Source: Comamonadaceae bacterium
GTDB lineage: Bacteria > Pseudomonadota > Gammaproteobacteria > Burkholderiales > Burkholderiaceae_C
DNA length: 64,000 nucleotides
Assembly (NCBI GenBank): GCA_027486255.1
Contig: JAIXPL010000056.1
Location: 29,499-93,498 of the forward strand
Direction of reading: 5' to 3'
Below the pieces are notes generated by a model. The model worked only from the letters and a program-made list of their open reading frames with translations, ran no database searches and was not told the DNA's origin. Both the position numbers and the translations under genes were made by a program. Shown piece after piece: positions 24,561 to 33,068 of the stretch (the stretch's first letter is position 1; every line of letters begins with the position of its first letter).

Positions 24561-25706
24561 ATGAATCCACTTCAGATCGGCGGCAACGACACGCCGGGGC
24601 AGGTTGTTGCCAAAACCAGCCTGGCTCGTCAGTGGCTGCAGGCGCCAGAGCCTGCGGCGCGCACACCCGAGACCGTGCTGCGCGTGAGTGCGCACATCCC
24701 TCAAGCCTCGCCGGCGGTGCAAGACGTCTTCGTGCCCGCCTTCCGGCGCCTGGCCCAGATGTCGGACGGTGCCATCGGCGTGCAAGCCACCTGGGGCGGC
24801 GCGCTGCACGCTGAGCGCGAGGGCATCCAGGCCTTGCGCCAGGACCTCACCGACCTCTGCCCGGTGTACTCCGCCTGGGACCCGCGCATGTTCCCGGCCG
24901 CCCAGGCCCTGAGCCTGCCTTTCCTGTTTGGCAGTGCCGAGGCCGCCACCCATGTCTCGGAGTCGCTGTACCGGCGGCATTTTTCCCGAGACTTCGAGGC
25001 CCAGGGCGTCCTGATGGGGCGCATGGTGGCCACCAGCGAATACAACCTTTTCAGCCGCCAGCCGATTGCCAGCCTGGCTGACCTGCAGGGCCTGCGCGTG
25101 GCCTGCAGCGACGGCCTGGAGGCCCAGCTCTTTGCCGCTTTGGGCGCCGAGCCCGTGGGCTGCAGCACCCCCGAGGCCAAGCAGCGCTTTGCCCAGAAGG
25201 ACGTGGCCGCCGTTTCCATCTCCGACAGCGCCGCCTTCACCGTGGGCCTGTTTCGCGATGCGGCTTACCGCACCCAGGCCAACCTGGCGCGGGTCAACCT
25301 CGAATACGGCCTCTCGCCGCATTTCTTTGGCCGCTTGCCCTTGCACCTGCGGCCCGTGCTCAACCGCTGGCTGCGTGGTCTGGCCCAGGCTGGGGCGCAG
25401 CTGTTTTATGGCCTGGCCGGTGCGCAAGCGCGGCAGGCCTTTACCGAGGCGGGCCTGCAGTCGATCGAGCTTGATGCGGCCGAGACCGAGCGCTGGCGTG
25501 CGCGCCTGGCACCGGTGCAGGCAAGGCTTCGCGATGAACTGATTGGCGCGGGCCTGCCGGCTGATGCGCTTCTGGCCGACCTGCAGCGCGAGGCCGAGGC
25601 CTGCGCCGGCTGGCGCAGCGACCAGTTCATGGCCCATGCTCTGGAGCATCCCTTCGAGGACCTGCTCCCCATGAATGCCCCTGCCGGTGCAGGAGGAGCC
25701 GCATGA
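24561..25706 (+). CDS. DctP-like (TRAP solute-binding fold) protein lacking a signal peptide
   Basis: A 381-residue protein with the DctP/TRAP receptor pattern: ETVLRVSAHIPQASPAVQDVFVPAF, a GIQALRQDLTDLCPVYSAWDPRMFP region, ALSLPFLFGSAEAATHV, then LADLQGLRVACSDGLEAQLFAALGAEPV and the EAKQRFAQKDVAAVSIS segment. Canonical receptors are periplasmic, but this N-terminus (MNPLQIGGNDTPGQVVAKTS) has no hydrophobic segment. The start is 16 bases after the Bug stop, and I see no room for an upstream signal. It may act in the cytoplasm or be a degenerate receptor. The stop overlaps the next gene by ATGA. No TRAP membrane subunits are nearby. Confidence 0.75.
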   Translation: MNPLQIGGNDTPGQVVAKTSLARQWLQAPEPAARTPETVLRVSAHIPQASPAVQDVFVPAFRRLAQMSDGAIGVQATWGGALHAEREGIQALRQDLTDLCPVYSAWDPRMFPAAQALSLPFLFGSAEAATHVSESLYRRHFSRDFEAQGVLMGRMVATSEYNLFSRQPIASLADLQGLRVACSDGLEAQLFAALGAEPVGCSTPEAKQRFAQKDVAAVSISDSAAFTVGLFRDAAYRTQANLARVNLEYGLSPHFFGRLPLHLRPVLNRWLRGLAQAGAQLFYGLAGAQARQAFTEAGLQSIELDAAETERWRARLAPVQARLRDELIGAGLPADALLADLQREAEACAGWRSDQFMAHALEHPFEDLLPMNAPAGAGGAA

Positions 25707-26590
25707 GCGCGCCGCAACTGCCCCGTGTGGGCATCGCCGGCCTGGGCCTCATGGGCCGGGCCCTGGCCAGCCGCCTGCTGCAGGCCGGCTTTGAGGTGCG
25801 CGGCCTGGACGTGCGCGTGCCGCCTGAGCTGCCAAGCGGTCTCGTCTGGGTCGACACGCTGGCCGACTTGGCCGCCCACAGCGAGGTGCTGCTGCTGGCC
25901 GTGTTCGACACCACCCAGGTAGAAGACCTGCTAACGGGTCCGCAGGGGCTGCTGACCGTGAGCACCGCTCGCCCGCCGGTCATCTGCACCAGCACCTGCG
26001 ACCCCGAGCGCATCGCCGCCCTGGGCCAGCGCTGCGAGGCGGCGGGCCTGCCCTTTCTAGAGTTGCCGTTTTCGGGCACCAGCTTGCAGGTGGCACGCGG
26101 CGAAGGCGTGGGTCTGATCGGCGGCGACCCAGCGCTGGCCGAGCGCCTGGCAGGCGTGCTGGGCGCGGTGTGCCCCAAGCGTGAGCATGTGGGCCGCTGC
26201 GGCGATGCCAACCGCACCAAGCTGGCTGTCAACCTGGTCTTGGGCCTGCACCGCGCCGCGCTGGCCGAGGGCTTGGTGTTCGGCCGCAGCCTGGGCCTGG
26301 ATCCGGCCCGCTTGCTGCACACCCTGCAAAACTCTGCCGCTGCATCGAGTGTGATGAAGGTCAAGGGCAGTCTCATGGTTGAGCGCCGCTACGAGCCGCC
26401 GCAAAGCCGGGTGGACCAGAGCCTCAAGGACTTCACGCTCATCCAAGAACTGGGCCTGAGGCAAGGCCAGGCCCTGCCGCTGGCCAGCCTTTATATCGAG
26501 CTGCTGGCTTCTTGCGCGGCCCGCGGCGAAGCCCACCTCGACAACGCCATCATCCAGGAGGCCATCGCCCGCTGCGAGGCCCGCCCCTAG
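25703..26590 (+). CDS. NAD(P)-dependent beta-hydroxyacid dehydrogenase (HIBADH/GarR family)
   Basis: A 295-residue dehydrogenase of the 3-hydroxyisobutyrate / tartronate-semialdehyde reductase group. The N-terminal dinucleotide motif is GIAGLGLMGRALASRLLQAGFEVRGLD. The substrate-binding segment is FLELPFSGTSLQVARGEGVGLIGGDPA, and the catalytic lysine lies in GDANRTKLAVNLVLGLHRAALAEGLVFG, as in the family. It is coupled to the preceding gene by an ATGA overlap and followed ten bases later by the enolase-superfamily gene. It probably oxidises a hydroxyacid intermediate, or reduces the aldehyde; the substrate is not identified. Confidence 0.87.
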   Translation: MSAPQLPRVGIAGLGLMGRALASRLLQAGFEVRGLDVRVPPELPSGLVWVDTLADLAAHSEVLLLAVFDTTQVEDLLTGPQGLLTVSTARPPVICTSTCDPERIAALGQRCEAAGLPFLELPFSGTSLQVARGEGVGLIGGDPALAERLAGVLGAVCPKREHVGRCGDANRTKLAVNLVLGLHRAALAEGLVFGRSLGLDPARLLHTLQNSAAASSVMKVKGSLMVERRYEPPQSRVDQSLKDFTLIQELGLRQGQALPLASLYIELLASCAARGEAHLDNAIIQEAIARCEARP

Positions 26591-26600
26591 GAGAGCTGCC

Positions 26601-27722
26601 ATGACCGCTGCATCCCAGCCCCTGCCAATCCGCCGCGCCGACGCTTTTGCGCTGCGCCTGCCCCTGCGCAAGCCCGTGCTCATGGCCGGTGTGCGCCTGG
26701 AGCATTCCGACAACCTGGTGGTGCGCCTGGAATCCGAATCTGGCGCCGTAGGCTGGGGCGAGGTCAGCGCGGCGCCCAGCCATGGTGGCGACACCTTGCC
26801 CGCCTTGCGCCAGGCCTTCGAGCTGACTTTGCGCCCTGGCTTGCTGGGCCAGGATGCCCGCCAACTCGGCGGCCTGTCCGCCGCGCTGTCGGCCCAGCTG
26901 TCAGCCGGCAAAAGCGCCGCCACGGCGGTGGACATGGCACTCTATGACTTGGTGGGTCAGCACCTGGGGGTGCCCGCGCATGTGCTGCTGGGGGGACTCA
27001 GGCGCGAGACCGTGGAGCCGCTCTGGCTGATCGGCACTGGCAGCCAGGACAGCGACCTGGCCGATGGGCGCCGCCGCTTCGACGAGGGCTACCGCTTCTT
27101 CAAGCTCAAGGTGGGAGTGCGCCCTGTCGACGAAGAGATCGAGATGGCCCTGCAGCTGCGCAAAAGCCTGGGCCCGCAGGTGCGTCTGTGTGCCGACGCC
27201 AACATGGGCATGAACGCCGAGCAGGCCATCCGCTACGCCGAAGGCGTACACGAGGCTGGCCTGCAATTCTTCGAGCAGCCGCTGCACAAGGACGACATCG
27301 CGGGCTTGCAGCGCCTCATAGCCACCCAGCTCATTGCAGTGGGCCTGGACGAATCCATCACCTCGGTGGAGGTGCTGATCCGCCACGCCGCCCTGGGCGT
27401 GCAGGGCGGCTCGCTCAAGACGCTCAAGCTCGGTGGGGTAAGCGGCGTGGTGGCGGCGGCGCAGGTGTGCGCCGCCCATGCGCAGCGCATCAACCTGGCC
27501 GGCAAGATCGCCGAGACCGGTATCGCCTCGGCCGCGCTCATTCACCTGGCCGGCGTGGTGCCCAACGTGGACTGGGGCGTGAGCCCCAGCCACGCCTACC
27601 TGGCCGAAGACATCGTGCGCCAGCCCGTCTCGCCCGTGCAGGGCCTCTACACCCTCTCGCAGGCCCCGGGCCTGGGCGTGGAGGTGGACGAAGCCCTGCT
27701 GTCTCGCCACCGCGTTTCCTAA
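26601..27722 (+). CDS. Enolase-superfamily enzyme, muconate cycloisomerase subgroup
   Basis: A 373-residue member of the mandelate racemase / muconate lactonising enzyme family, which abstracts a proton alpha to a carboxylate with Mg2+. The K-x-K catalytic motif is FFKLKVG (about residues 170-176). Metal ligands follow as Asp in LCADANMGM, Glu in FFEQPL, and the GLDESI acidic residue. The second catalytic lysine is in LKTLKLGGVSG. This K-K arrangement marks the MLE subgroup (cycloisomerases, o-succinylbenzoate synthase, dipeptide epimerases) rather than mandelate racemase. Operon position between two dehydrogenases suggests a lactonising, dehydrating or racemising step on an organic acid. The substrate is unknown. 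Confidence 0.88.
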   Translation: MTAASQPLPIRRADAFALRLPLRKPVLMAGVRLEHSDNLVVRLESESGAVGWGEVSAAPSHGGDTLPALRQAFELTLRPGLLGQDARQLGGLSAALSAQLSAGKSAATAVDMALYDLVGQHLGVPAHVLLGGLRRETVEPLWLIGTGSQDSDLADGRRRFDEGYRFFKLKVGVRPVDEEIEMALQLRKSLGPQVRLCADANMGMNAEQAIRYAEGVHEAGLQFFEQPLHKDDIAGLQRLIATQLIAVGLDESITSVEVLIRHAALGVQGGSLKTLKLGGVSGVVAAAQVCAAHAQRINLAGKIAETGIASAALIHLAGVVPNVDWGVSPSHAYLAEDIVRQPVSPVQGLYTLSQAPGLGVEVDEALLSRHRVS

Positions 27723-27733
27723 AAGGACAGTCC

Positions 27734-28720
27734 ATGATTCGAGCGGCATTGATCGGCTTTGGTTGGTGGGGGCAGAACATCGCCCGCGCCATACAGGGCA
27801 AAAGTGAACACCTGCAGTTTCCGCTGGTGGTGAGCAAGGAGGCCGCGCAGGCCGGCCCCGCGGCCCAGGCCCTGGGCATGCGCGTGGCCGACGACATGGC
27901 CGCGGCCCTGCAGGACCCGGACATTCAGGCCGTGGTGCTGGCCACTCCACATTCGCTGCACGCGCAGCAGATCGTGGAGGCCGCCCGTGCCGGCAAGCAT
28001 GTGTTTTGCGAAAAGCCCCTGGCGCTCAAGCACGCCGATGCGGTGCGCGCCATCCAGGCCTGCCAGGCCGCGGGCGTGACGCTGGCAGTCGGCCAGAACA
28101 AGCGCTTTTGGCCCAGCATGGTCAAGCTGCGCGAGGTGGTGGCCAGCGGCGTGCTGGGGGAGGTGCTGCACCTCGAAGGCCATTACAGCAACGAGCATTC
28201 CACCAAGTTTTTCTCCGACTGGCGTTCCTCGCCGGCCGAGTCACCTGCCGGTGGCCTGACGGGCACGGGCATTCATATCGTTGATGCCTTCGTGGGCCTG
28301 GCTGGTCCGGCAGCCCATGTCACGGCGCGGGTGCACAGCACCCGGCAGGGACACGATCCGCGCGATGCCACCTCGGTGCTCATCGAGTTCAAGAACGGAT
28401 TGCAGGGCTTTTTTGCCATGGTGCGCGCCACACCGCTGTACTGGCGCGTGCATGTGTTTGGTGACCAGGCCTCGGCCGAGGCCCTGGGCGAGAACGAACT
28501 CGTCATCCGCCACCGGGGCGGGCGCGTGGAGCGCCATGTCTTCCCGGCGGTCGATTCCATCCGCGCTGAGATCGACGCCTTCGCCTGCGGCATTCCCGCT
28601 GCGGGGCGCCAGACCGTGCCCTATCCCATCAGCCCTGCCGAGATGAGTGATGCGATCGCACTCTTCGAGGCCATCGTCCAGTCGATCGAATCGCAACAAC
28701 CCGTTGGAGTACCTTCATGA
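27734..28720 (+). CDS. Gfo/Idh/MocA-family NAD(P)-dependent oxidoreductase
   Basis: A 328-residue dehydrogenase with an N-terminal Rossmann fold (IRAALIGFGWWGQNIARAIQG) and the family EKP motif in KHVFCEKPLALKHADAV, which binds nicotinamide and substrate. The C-terminal alpha/beta domain includes GLTGTGIHIVDAFVGLAG, with the G..H.VD motif supplying the catalytic residues. ATG at 27734 follows AAAAGGACAG; the frame is open far upstream only as a shadow of the preceding gene. It overlaps the following Bug gene by ATGA. Family members act on sugars, inositols and cyclic hydroxyacids; phthalate 4,5-dihydrodiol-type dehydrogenases are also in this fold. Substrate unknown. Confidence 0.87.
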   Translation: MIRAALIGFGWWGQNIARAIQGKSEHLQFPLVVSKEAAQAGPAAQALGMRVADDMAAALQDPDIQAVVLATPHSLHAQQIVEAARAGKHVFCEKPLALKHADAVRAIQACQAAGVTLAVGQNKRFWPSMVKLREVVASGVLGEVLHLEGHYSNEHSTKFFSDWRSSPAESPAGGLTGTGIHIVDAFVGLAGPAAHVTARVHSTRQGHDPRDATSVLIEFKNGLQGFFAMVRATPLYWRVHVFGDQASAEALGENELVIRHRGGRVERHVFPAVDSIRAEIDAFACGIPAAGRQTVPYPISPAEMSDAIALFEAIVQSIESQQPVGVPS

Positions 28721-29724
28721 AGCGCATTGCATCTGCTCGATCTGCCTGGCCCAGGCGCCTGTTCCTCTCCACCCTGGCGGGCCTCGGCCTGACGGCGGGT
28801 CTGCCCGCCCTGGCGCAGGATGCGGCCTTTCCCGTCGGCCCCATCACCTTGCTGGTGCCCAACCCGCCGGGCGGGGCCTCCGACATCAATGCCCGCATCC
28901 TGGTGGAGCCCTGGTCGGCCGTACTCAAGCAGCCGGTGGTGGTGATCAACCGTCCCGGCATGGGTGGGGCCATTGGCGCGGCCCAGGTGGCCAAGGCCAA
29001 GCCCGATGGTTACACCGTGCTGATGGCGCTGTCCTCCGTGGTGGTGGCGCCCGAGGCAGAGAAGGTATCAGGGCGCAAGCCCCTCTATGAGCTGGAGCAG
29101 CTCGAGCCGCTGGCGCTCATCTCCAGCGACCCCATGGTGGTGCTGGTGCGAGCCGATTCGCCCTGGCGCACCCTGGCCGACCTGGTCAAGGCCGCGCGCG
29201 ACAAGCCGGGTGCCATCAACTACTCCTCGTCTGGCAACTTCGGGCCCATCCACCTCTCGGTGGAGATGCTGGCGCACCAGGCGGGCATCAAGCTCACGCA
29301 GGTGCCCTTCAATGGTGGCGGCCCCTCGCTGCTGGCGCTGCTGGGCGGCCAGGTGGAGATGACCACCGCCGCGCCGGCGGTGGCGTTGGCGCAAATCCAG
29401 TCGGGCAAGGTGCGGCCCCTGGCCACCTCGGGCGTCAAACGCTTGCCCATGCTGCCCGACGTGCCCACCTACCGCGAGGCCGGGTTCGACGCCGAGTTCC
29501 ACATCTGGGCGGGCCTGTATGTGCCCGCTGGCACGCCCCGTCCGGTGGTGATGGCACTGCGCGAGTCGCTGCAAAAAGCCGTGCGCGCGCCCGCTTTTAC
29601 GGGCGGCATGCAGAAGCAATCGATCATCTTCGACTACCGCGACGCGCCTGATTTCACCCGCTTTGCCGAGGAAGACCGCGTGCGCATGACGCGCGTGGTG
29701 CGCGCCATCGGCAAGATCGATTAA
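28717..29724 (+). CDS. Bug-family periplasmic carboxylate receptor (second in catabolic operon)
   Basis: A 335-residue receptor of the Bug/TctC family with a long signal peptide (about residues 1-33, with a twin-arginine-like RRLFLSTLAG stretch, cleaved near PALAQ). Mature signatures are FPVGPITLLVPNPPGGASDINARIL, PVVVINRPGMGGAIGAAQVAKAKPDGYTVLM and LTQVPFNGGGPSLLALLGGQVEM. Its presence with another Bug gene in one operon suggests two related ligands, or one recruited by paralogy. It is coupled to the upstream dehydrogenase (ATGA) and followed 34 bases later by the crotonase gene. Confidence 0.9.
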   Translation: MKRIASARSAWPRRLFLSTLAGLGLTAGLPALAQDAAFPVGPITLLVPNPPGGASDINARILVEPWSAVLKQPVVVINRPGMGGAIGAAQVAKAKPDGYTVLMALSSVVVAPEAEKVSGRKPLYELEQLEPLALISSDPMVVLVRADSPWRTLADLVKAARDKPGAINYSSSGNFGPIHLSVEMLAHQAGIKLTQVPFNGGGPSLLALLGGQVEMTTAAPAVALAQIQSGKVRPLATSGVKRLPMLPDVPTYREAGFDAEFHIWAGLYVPAGTPRPVVMALRESLQKAVRAPAFTGGMQKQSIIFDYRDAPDFTRFAEEDRVRMTRVVRAIGKID

Positions 29725-29758
29725 CCCCCATTCACCCAACCCACAAGGAAGCGAAAGC

Positions 29759-30646
29759 ATGGCAAGCAAGAAGAAGTACAAGGACATCCTGTTCGAGGTC
29801 AAGGACCAGGTGGCTTGGATCACCATCAACCGGCCCCGCGTGATGAACGCCTTTCGCGAGCAGTCGCTCGACGAGATGATCGAGGCCGTCAAGTCCACCC
29901 GCGAAGACCCCTCGATTGCCTGCATCGTGTTCCAGGGCGCGGGCACCGAGGCCTTTTCTGCCGGCGGCGACTTCTACGCCATGAAGCGGCTGAATTTCAC
30001 CAACGGTGCCATGTGGAACGACCGCATGCTGGGCCTGGCCATGGCTATTCGGGGCGTGCCGATTCCGGTGATTGCCAAGGTCAACGGCTGGTGCATGGGC
30101 GGCGGCCATGAGCTGGCGCTGTGGTGCGATCTGGTGATTGCGTCCGAAAAATCCATGCTGGGCCAGACCGGCGCCAAGGTGGGCGCCTGCCCCACGGTGG
30201 GCGCCACGCAGTACCTGCCGCGCATCATTGGCGAGCGCCTGGCGCGCGAGATGATCTTCCTGGCCCGCCGCTTCACGGCCGCCGAGGCCGAGGAAATTGG
30301 CCTCATCAACAAGTGCGTGCCCGAGGACAAGCTCGACGAGGAAACGCTGGCCTGGTGCGAAACCATCAAGGGCCACAGCAGCCAGACCCTGCGCATGACG
30401 AAGAAGAGCCTGAACATGGAGTCCGACCAGCTGTATGGCTCTTGGCAGCACGGCATGGAGCTGCTGGCCCATGTGTGGGGCTCGGAGGAAAGCCTGGAGG
30501 GCATGAACGCCTTCCTGGAAGGCCGCAAGCCCAACTTCCAGAAGTTTCGCCTGCAGAACAAGGCGGTGCTCGACGATTACCTCGACGGCTTTCACCGCCA
30601 CCTTAACGCGCCGCCCCATATGCGTGACTTCCCGGCCGAGGGATGA
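29759..30646 (+). CDS. Crotonase-family (enoyl-CoA hydratase/isomerase) enzyme, BadI/MenB-like
   Basis: A 295-residue crotonase-fold acyl-CoA enzyme. The N-terminal ITINRPRVMNAFREQSLDEMIEAV, the oxyanion-hole segment EAFSAGGDFYAM, and GWCMGGGHELALWCDLVIASEKSMLGQTGAKVGACPTVGATQYLPRIIG match the subgroup of 2-ketocyclohexanecarboxyl-CoA hydrolase (BadI) and naphthoate synthase (MenB), which open or close rings. The C-terminal tail of about 45 residues is longer than usual. It overlaps the CoA-transferase gene by ATGA, consistent with that enzyme supplying its CoA thioester substrate. Simple hydratase activity is also possible. Confidence 0.85.
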   Translation: MASKKKYKDILFEVKDQVAWITINRPRVMNAFREQSLDEMIEAVKSTREDPSIACIVFQGAGTEAFSAGGDFYAMKRLNFTNGAMWNDRMLGLAMAIRGVPIPVIAKVNGWCMGGGHELALWCDLVIASEKSMLGQTGAKVGACPTVGATQYLPRIIGERLAREMIFLARRFTAAEAEEIGLINKCVPEDKLDEETLAWCETIKGHSSQTLRMTKKSLNMESDQLYGSWQHGMELLAHVWGSEESLEGMNAFLEGRKPNFQKFRLQNKAVLDDYLDGFHRHLNAPPHMRDFPAEG

Positions 30647-31878
30647 GCGCCACCTCCACGCCTGCCGAAGGGGCCCTGGCCGGCCTGCGCGTGCTCGACC
30701 TCACGCGCGTGCTGGCCGGCCCCTGGTGCGGCATGCTGCTGGGCGACCTGGGGGCCGACGTCATCAAGGTCGAAGCGCCCCAGGCTGGTGACGACACGCG
30801 TGGCTGGGGCCCGCCCTTCGTGGAGGGCGAATCGGCCTACTTCCTCGGCTGCAACCGCAGCAAGCGCGGCATCTGCATCGACTTTTCCTCCGCCGAAGGC
30901 AAGCAGCTGCTTGGGCGGCTCATGCAGAACGCCGATGTGGTGCTGGACAACTTCAAGCGCGGCACGCTCGCGCGCTGGGGCTTTGACGACGCCTGGTTCG
31001 AGGCGCATGCGCCGCGAGCCGTGCGCTGCGCCATCACCGGCTATGGCGAAGACGGCCCCTCTGCGGGCCTGCCCGGTTACGACTTCATCTTGCAGGCCGA
31101 ATCAGGCCTCATGAGCATCTGTGGCCCGGTGGACGGCGAGCCCACCAAGTACGGCGTGGCCGTGGTGGACCTGGCCACCGGCATGATGGCGGCCAACGCT
31201 GTGCAGGCCGCGCTGATTGCGCGCTTTCGCACGGGCCGGGGCCAGAAGGTGGAGGTGTGCCTCTTTGACACCGCGCTGGCCCTGTTGGCCAACGTGGGCA
31301 ACAGCCACCTGGCCACCGGCAAGGACGCCCGGCGCTTTGGCAATGGCCACCCCACCATCGTGCCCTACACCACCTTCGCTTGCCGCGACGGCGTGATCGC
31401 TATTGCCGTGGGCAACGACGGGCAGTTCGCCAAGCTGGCCCAGGTGCTGGGCCAGCCCCAGTGGGCGCAAGACGCGCGCTTTATCCGCAACGCCGACCGC
31501 GTGGTGCACCGCCAGGCCATCGAGGCCGAGGTGGCTGCCTGCACGGCCGTCTGGGCGGGCGAGGCGCTCATTGAGGTCTTGCGCGAGGCCGGCATTCCCT
31601 GCGGCCGCGTGAACACCGTGGCCCAGGCCCTGGCTGATCCGCACACCTTGGCCCGCGGCATGGTGCATTCGCTCCAGCGCCCAGGCGCCGAGCCCTTCCG
31701 CAGCTTGGGCGCCCCACTCAAGCTGCAGGGCACGCCGGTGCGCGCCGGCCGCGTGCCGCCGCGCCTGGGCGAGCACACCGCCGAGGTGCTGGCCCAAGAA
31801 TTGGGCCTATCACCTGCCGAGCTGGCCGGCTTGCAGGCCCGGGGCGTGATTGCGGGCGTGGTGGGGGCTGGCGCATGA
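30643..31878 (+). CDS. CaiB/BaiF class III CoA-transferase
   Basis: A 411-residue family III CoA-transferase moving CoA between carboxylic acids. LAGLRVLDLTRVLAGPWCGMLLGDLGADVIKVE opens the family pattern, followed by FLGCNRSKRGICIDF, DVVLDNFKRGTLARWGFD and LPGYDFILQAESGLMSICG, which holds the catalytic aspartate. GRVNTVAQALADPHTLARGM is the conserved C-terminal stretch. It is coupled to the crotonase before it and the VOC gene after it, both by ATGA overlaps. It should activate the pathway acid to its CoA ester, probably from succinyl- or acetyl-CoA, which is inferred. Confidence 0.9.
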   Translation: MSATSTPAEGALAGLRVLDLTRVLAGPWCGMLLGDLGADVIKVEAPQAGDDTRGWGPPFVEGESAYFLGCNRSKRGICIDFSSAEGKQLLGRLMQNADVVLDNFKRGTLARWGFDDAWFEAHAPRAVRCAITGYGEDGPSAGLPGYDFILQAESGLMSICGPVDGEPTKYGVAVVDLATGMMAANAVQAALIARFRTGRGQKVEVCLFDTALALLANVGNSHLATGKDARRFGNGHPTIVPYTTFACRDGVIAIAVGNDGQFAKLAQVLGQPQWAQDARFIRNADRVVHRQAIEAEVAACTAVWAGEALIEVLREAGIPCGRVNTVAQALADPHTLARGMVHSLQRPGAEPFRSLGAPLKLQGTPVRAGRVPPRLGEHTAEVLAQELGLSPAELAGLQARGVIAGVVGAGA

Positions 31879-32285
31879 TCACGGGCCTGAGCCATGTGAG
31901 CCTCATCGTGCCGGATCTTGCGGCCGCGGCCGAACGCCTGGCCCGCGTGTACGGCCTGGCCGTGGGGGAGGTGCAGGTGAACGCCCAACAAGGCGTGCGC
32001 CTGGCGTATGTGGAGCTGGGCAACGCCCGCCTTGAGCTGATGCAGCCCATGCCTGGCAACGCACCGCTTGAGCGCTTTCTGGAGCGCCACCCCCAGGGCG
32101 GCCTGCACCATGTGGCGCTGACGGTCGATTCGGTGGCCGCCACCTGCGAGGCCCTGGCTGCCTCGGGCGTGCAGCCCGTGAGCGCTCCGCAGGCCCGCAA
32201 CGTGCACGGCGAACCCATCGCCTTTATTCACCCGCGCGATTTCTTGGGCGCCCTGCTCGAACTCGAAGAGCCGCACACGCCCTAA
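31875..32285 (+). CDS. VOC-family protein (glyoxalase/methylmalonyl-CoA epimerase-like)
   Basis: A 136-residue vicinal-oxygen-chelate protein, with two beta-alpha-beta-beta-beta modules. The N-terminal metal histidine is in ITGLSHVSLIVPDLAAAAERLARVYGL; a second is in QGGLHHVALTVDSV, and an acidic ligand occurs in the C-terminal GALLELEEP. The layout (SHV...LHHVAL...LLELEE) resembles methylmalonyl-CoA epimerase, and the neighbours (crotonase, CoA transferase) also suggest an acyl-CoA substrate. It is the last gene of the operon, with an ATGA overlap at its start. Convergent with the M50-like gene 15 bases away. Confidence 0.82.
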   Translation: MITGLSHVSLIVPDLAAAAERLARVYGLAVGEVQVNAQQGVRLAYVELGNARLELMQPMPGNAPLERFLERHPQGGLHHVALTVDSVAATCEALAASGVQPVSAPQARNVHGEPIAFIHPRDFLGALLELEEPHTP

Positions 32286-32300
32286 AGAGGCGCGGGCCGT

Positions 32301-32966
32301 TCAGCGCCAGAGCAGTTCCCAATTCCAGGGGGCCGACAGCGCCGTCTCGGCCCAGTGCACCATGCCCGGCCAGCCCGCGCGGGCCGAGGCCAGGGCCAGG
32401 CCCAGGCTGCACACATTGGCCGTGGGCAGGAGCAGGGTGCAGAACAGCAGACCCGCCTTTTGAAGGTCGGTCTGGCCCAGGTGCGTCTGCGCCCAGTTCG
32501 AGCACAGGTGGTAGCCCAGGGTGAGCCCCAGCAGCGCCTGCCCGGGGGTGCCCTGCAGCTCCGGAATGAAGGGCAGGGCGGCCATCAGCAGCACCGCCGC
32601 GAGCGGAAAGAAGTAGGGCGACACATCCACCAGCCAGTTGCCCGTGCCCAGGTACTGCATGTGCCCGCCCTGTGTGAAGGTGACTTTCAGGCCCGTCACC
32701 CGGTTGCCCGTGAGCAGTGCAAACAGGCTGTGGGTGAGCTCATGCTCCAGCGTGCTCAGCAGCGTCACCGACGAATGCCGCAGCAGGAAGAGCCACACCA
32801 GCAGGTAGAGCAGGGCGCCCAGGAACACCACGCCCAGGGCGTCCAGGCCCAGCCGCAGCTCCTGGCCGAGCGCCCACAACACCGCAGGCAGACACCAGGC
32901 CGCCCCCAGGGCCAGGGGCCATTTGACGGTTTGCAGGATCAGACCGCTCCAGCGATGCCAAGGCAT
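32301..32966 (-). CDS. M50B-like putative membrane metalloprotease
   Basis: A 221-residue integral membrane protein with six or so hydrophobic helices. The zinc-binding HExxH motif is in STLEHELTHSLFALLTGN (about residues 74-91), the arrangement of the M50B-like (site-2-protease-related) family, with a later VDVSPYFFPLAAVLL segment that may correspond to the LDG/NPDG-like third-ligand region. Proteolytic activity is not proven. It stands alone, convergent with the catabolic operon and divergent from the endonuclease gene. Confidence 0.72.
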   Translation of the reverse strand: MPWHRWSGLILQTVKWPLALGAAWCLPAVLWALGQELRLGLDALGVVFLGALLYLLVWLFLLRHSSVTLLSTLEHELTHSLFALLTGNRVTGLKVTFTQGGHMQYLGTGNWLVDVSPYFFPLAAVLLMAALPFIPELQGTPGQALLGLTLGYHLCSNWAQTHLGQTDLQKAGLLFCTLLLPTANVCSLGLALASARAGWPGMVHWAETALSAPWNWELLWR

Positions 32967-33019
32967 GCCCCGCGCACCCTGCTCAGCGCTCGGGCCGGCA
33001 GGCGCCGGGCCGAGGAATA

Positions 33020-33047
33020 TTCACATTCGGATACATTGCTTTTTAAT
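33020..33047 (+). promoter_or_regulatory. Candidate sigma-70 promoter for the endonuclease gene
   Basis: TTCACA (33020-33025) and TTTAAT (33042-33047) are separated by 16 bases within a local AT-rich island between two GC-rich genes, matching five of six and four of six consensus bases. Confidence 0.45.
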
Positions 33048-33068
33048 GAGCTTTTATTGCAAATTCTT

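Noticed and set aside
32355..33068. Upstream extension of the endonuclease frame.
   Set aside because: It is antisense to the M50-like gene and precedes an evident signal peptide.
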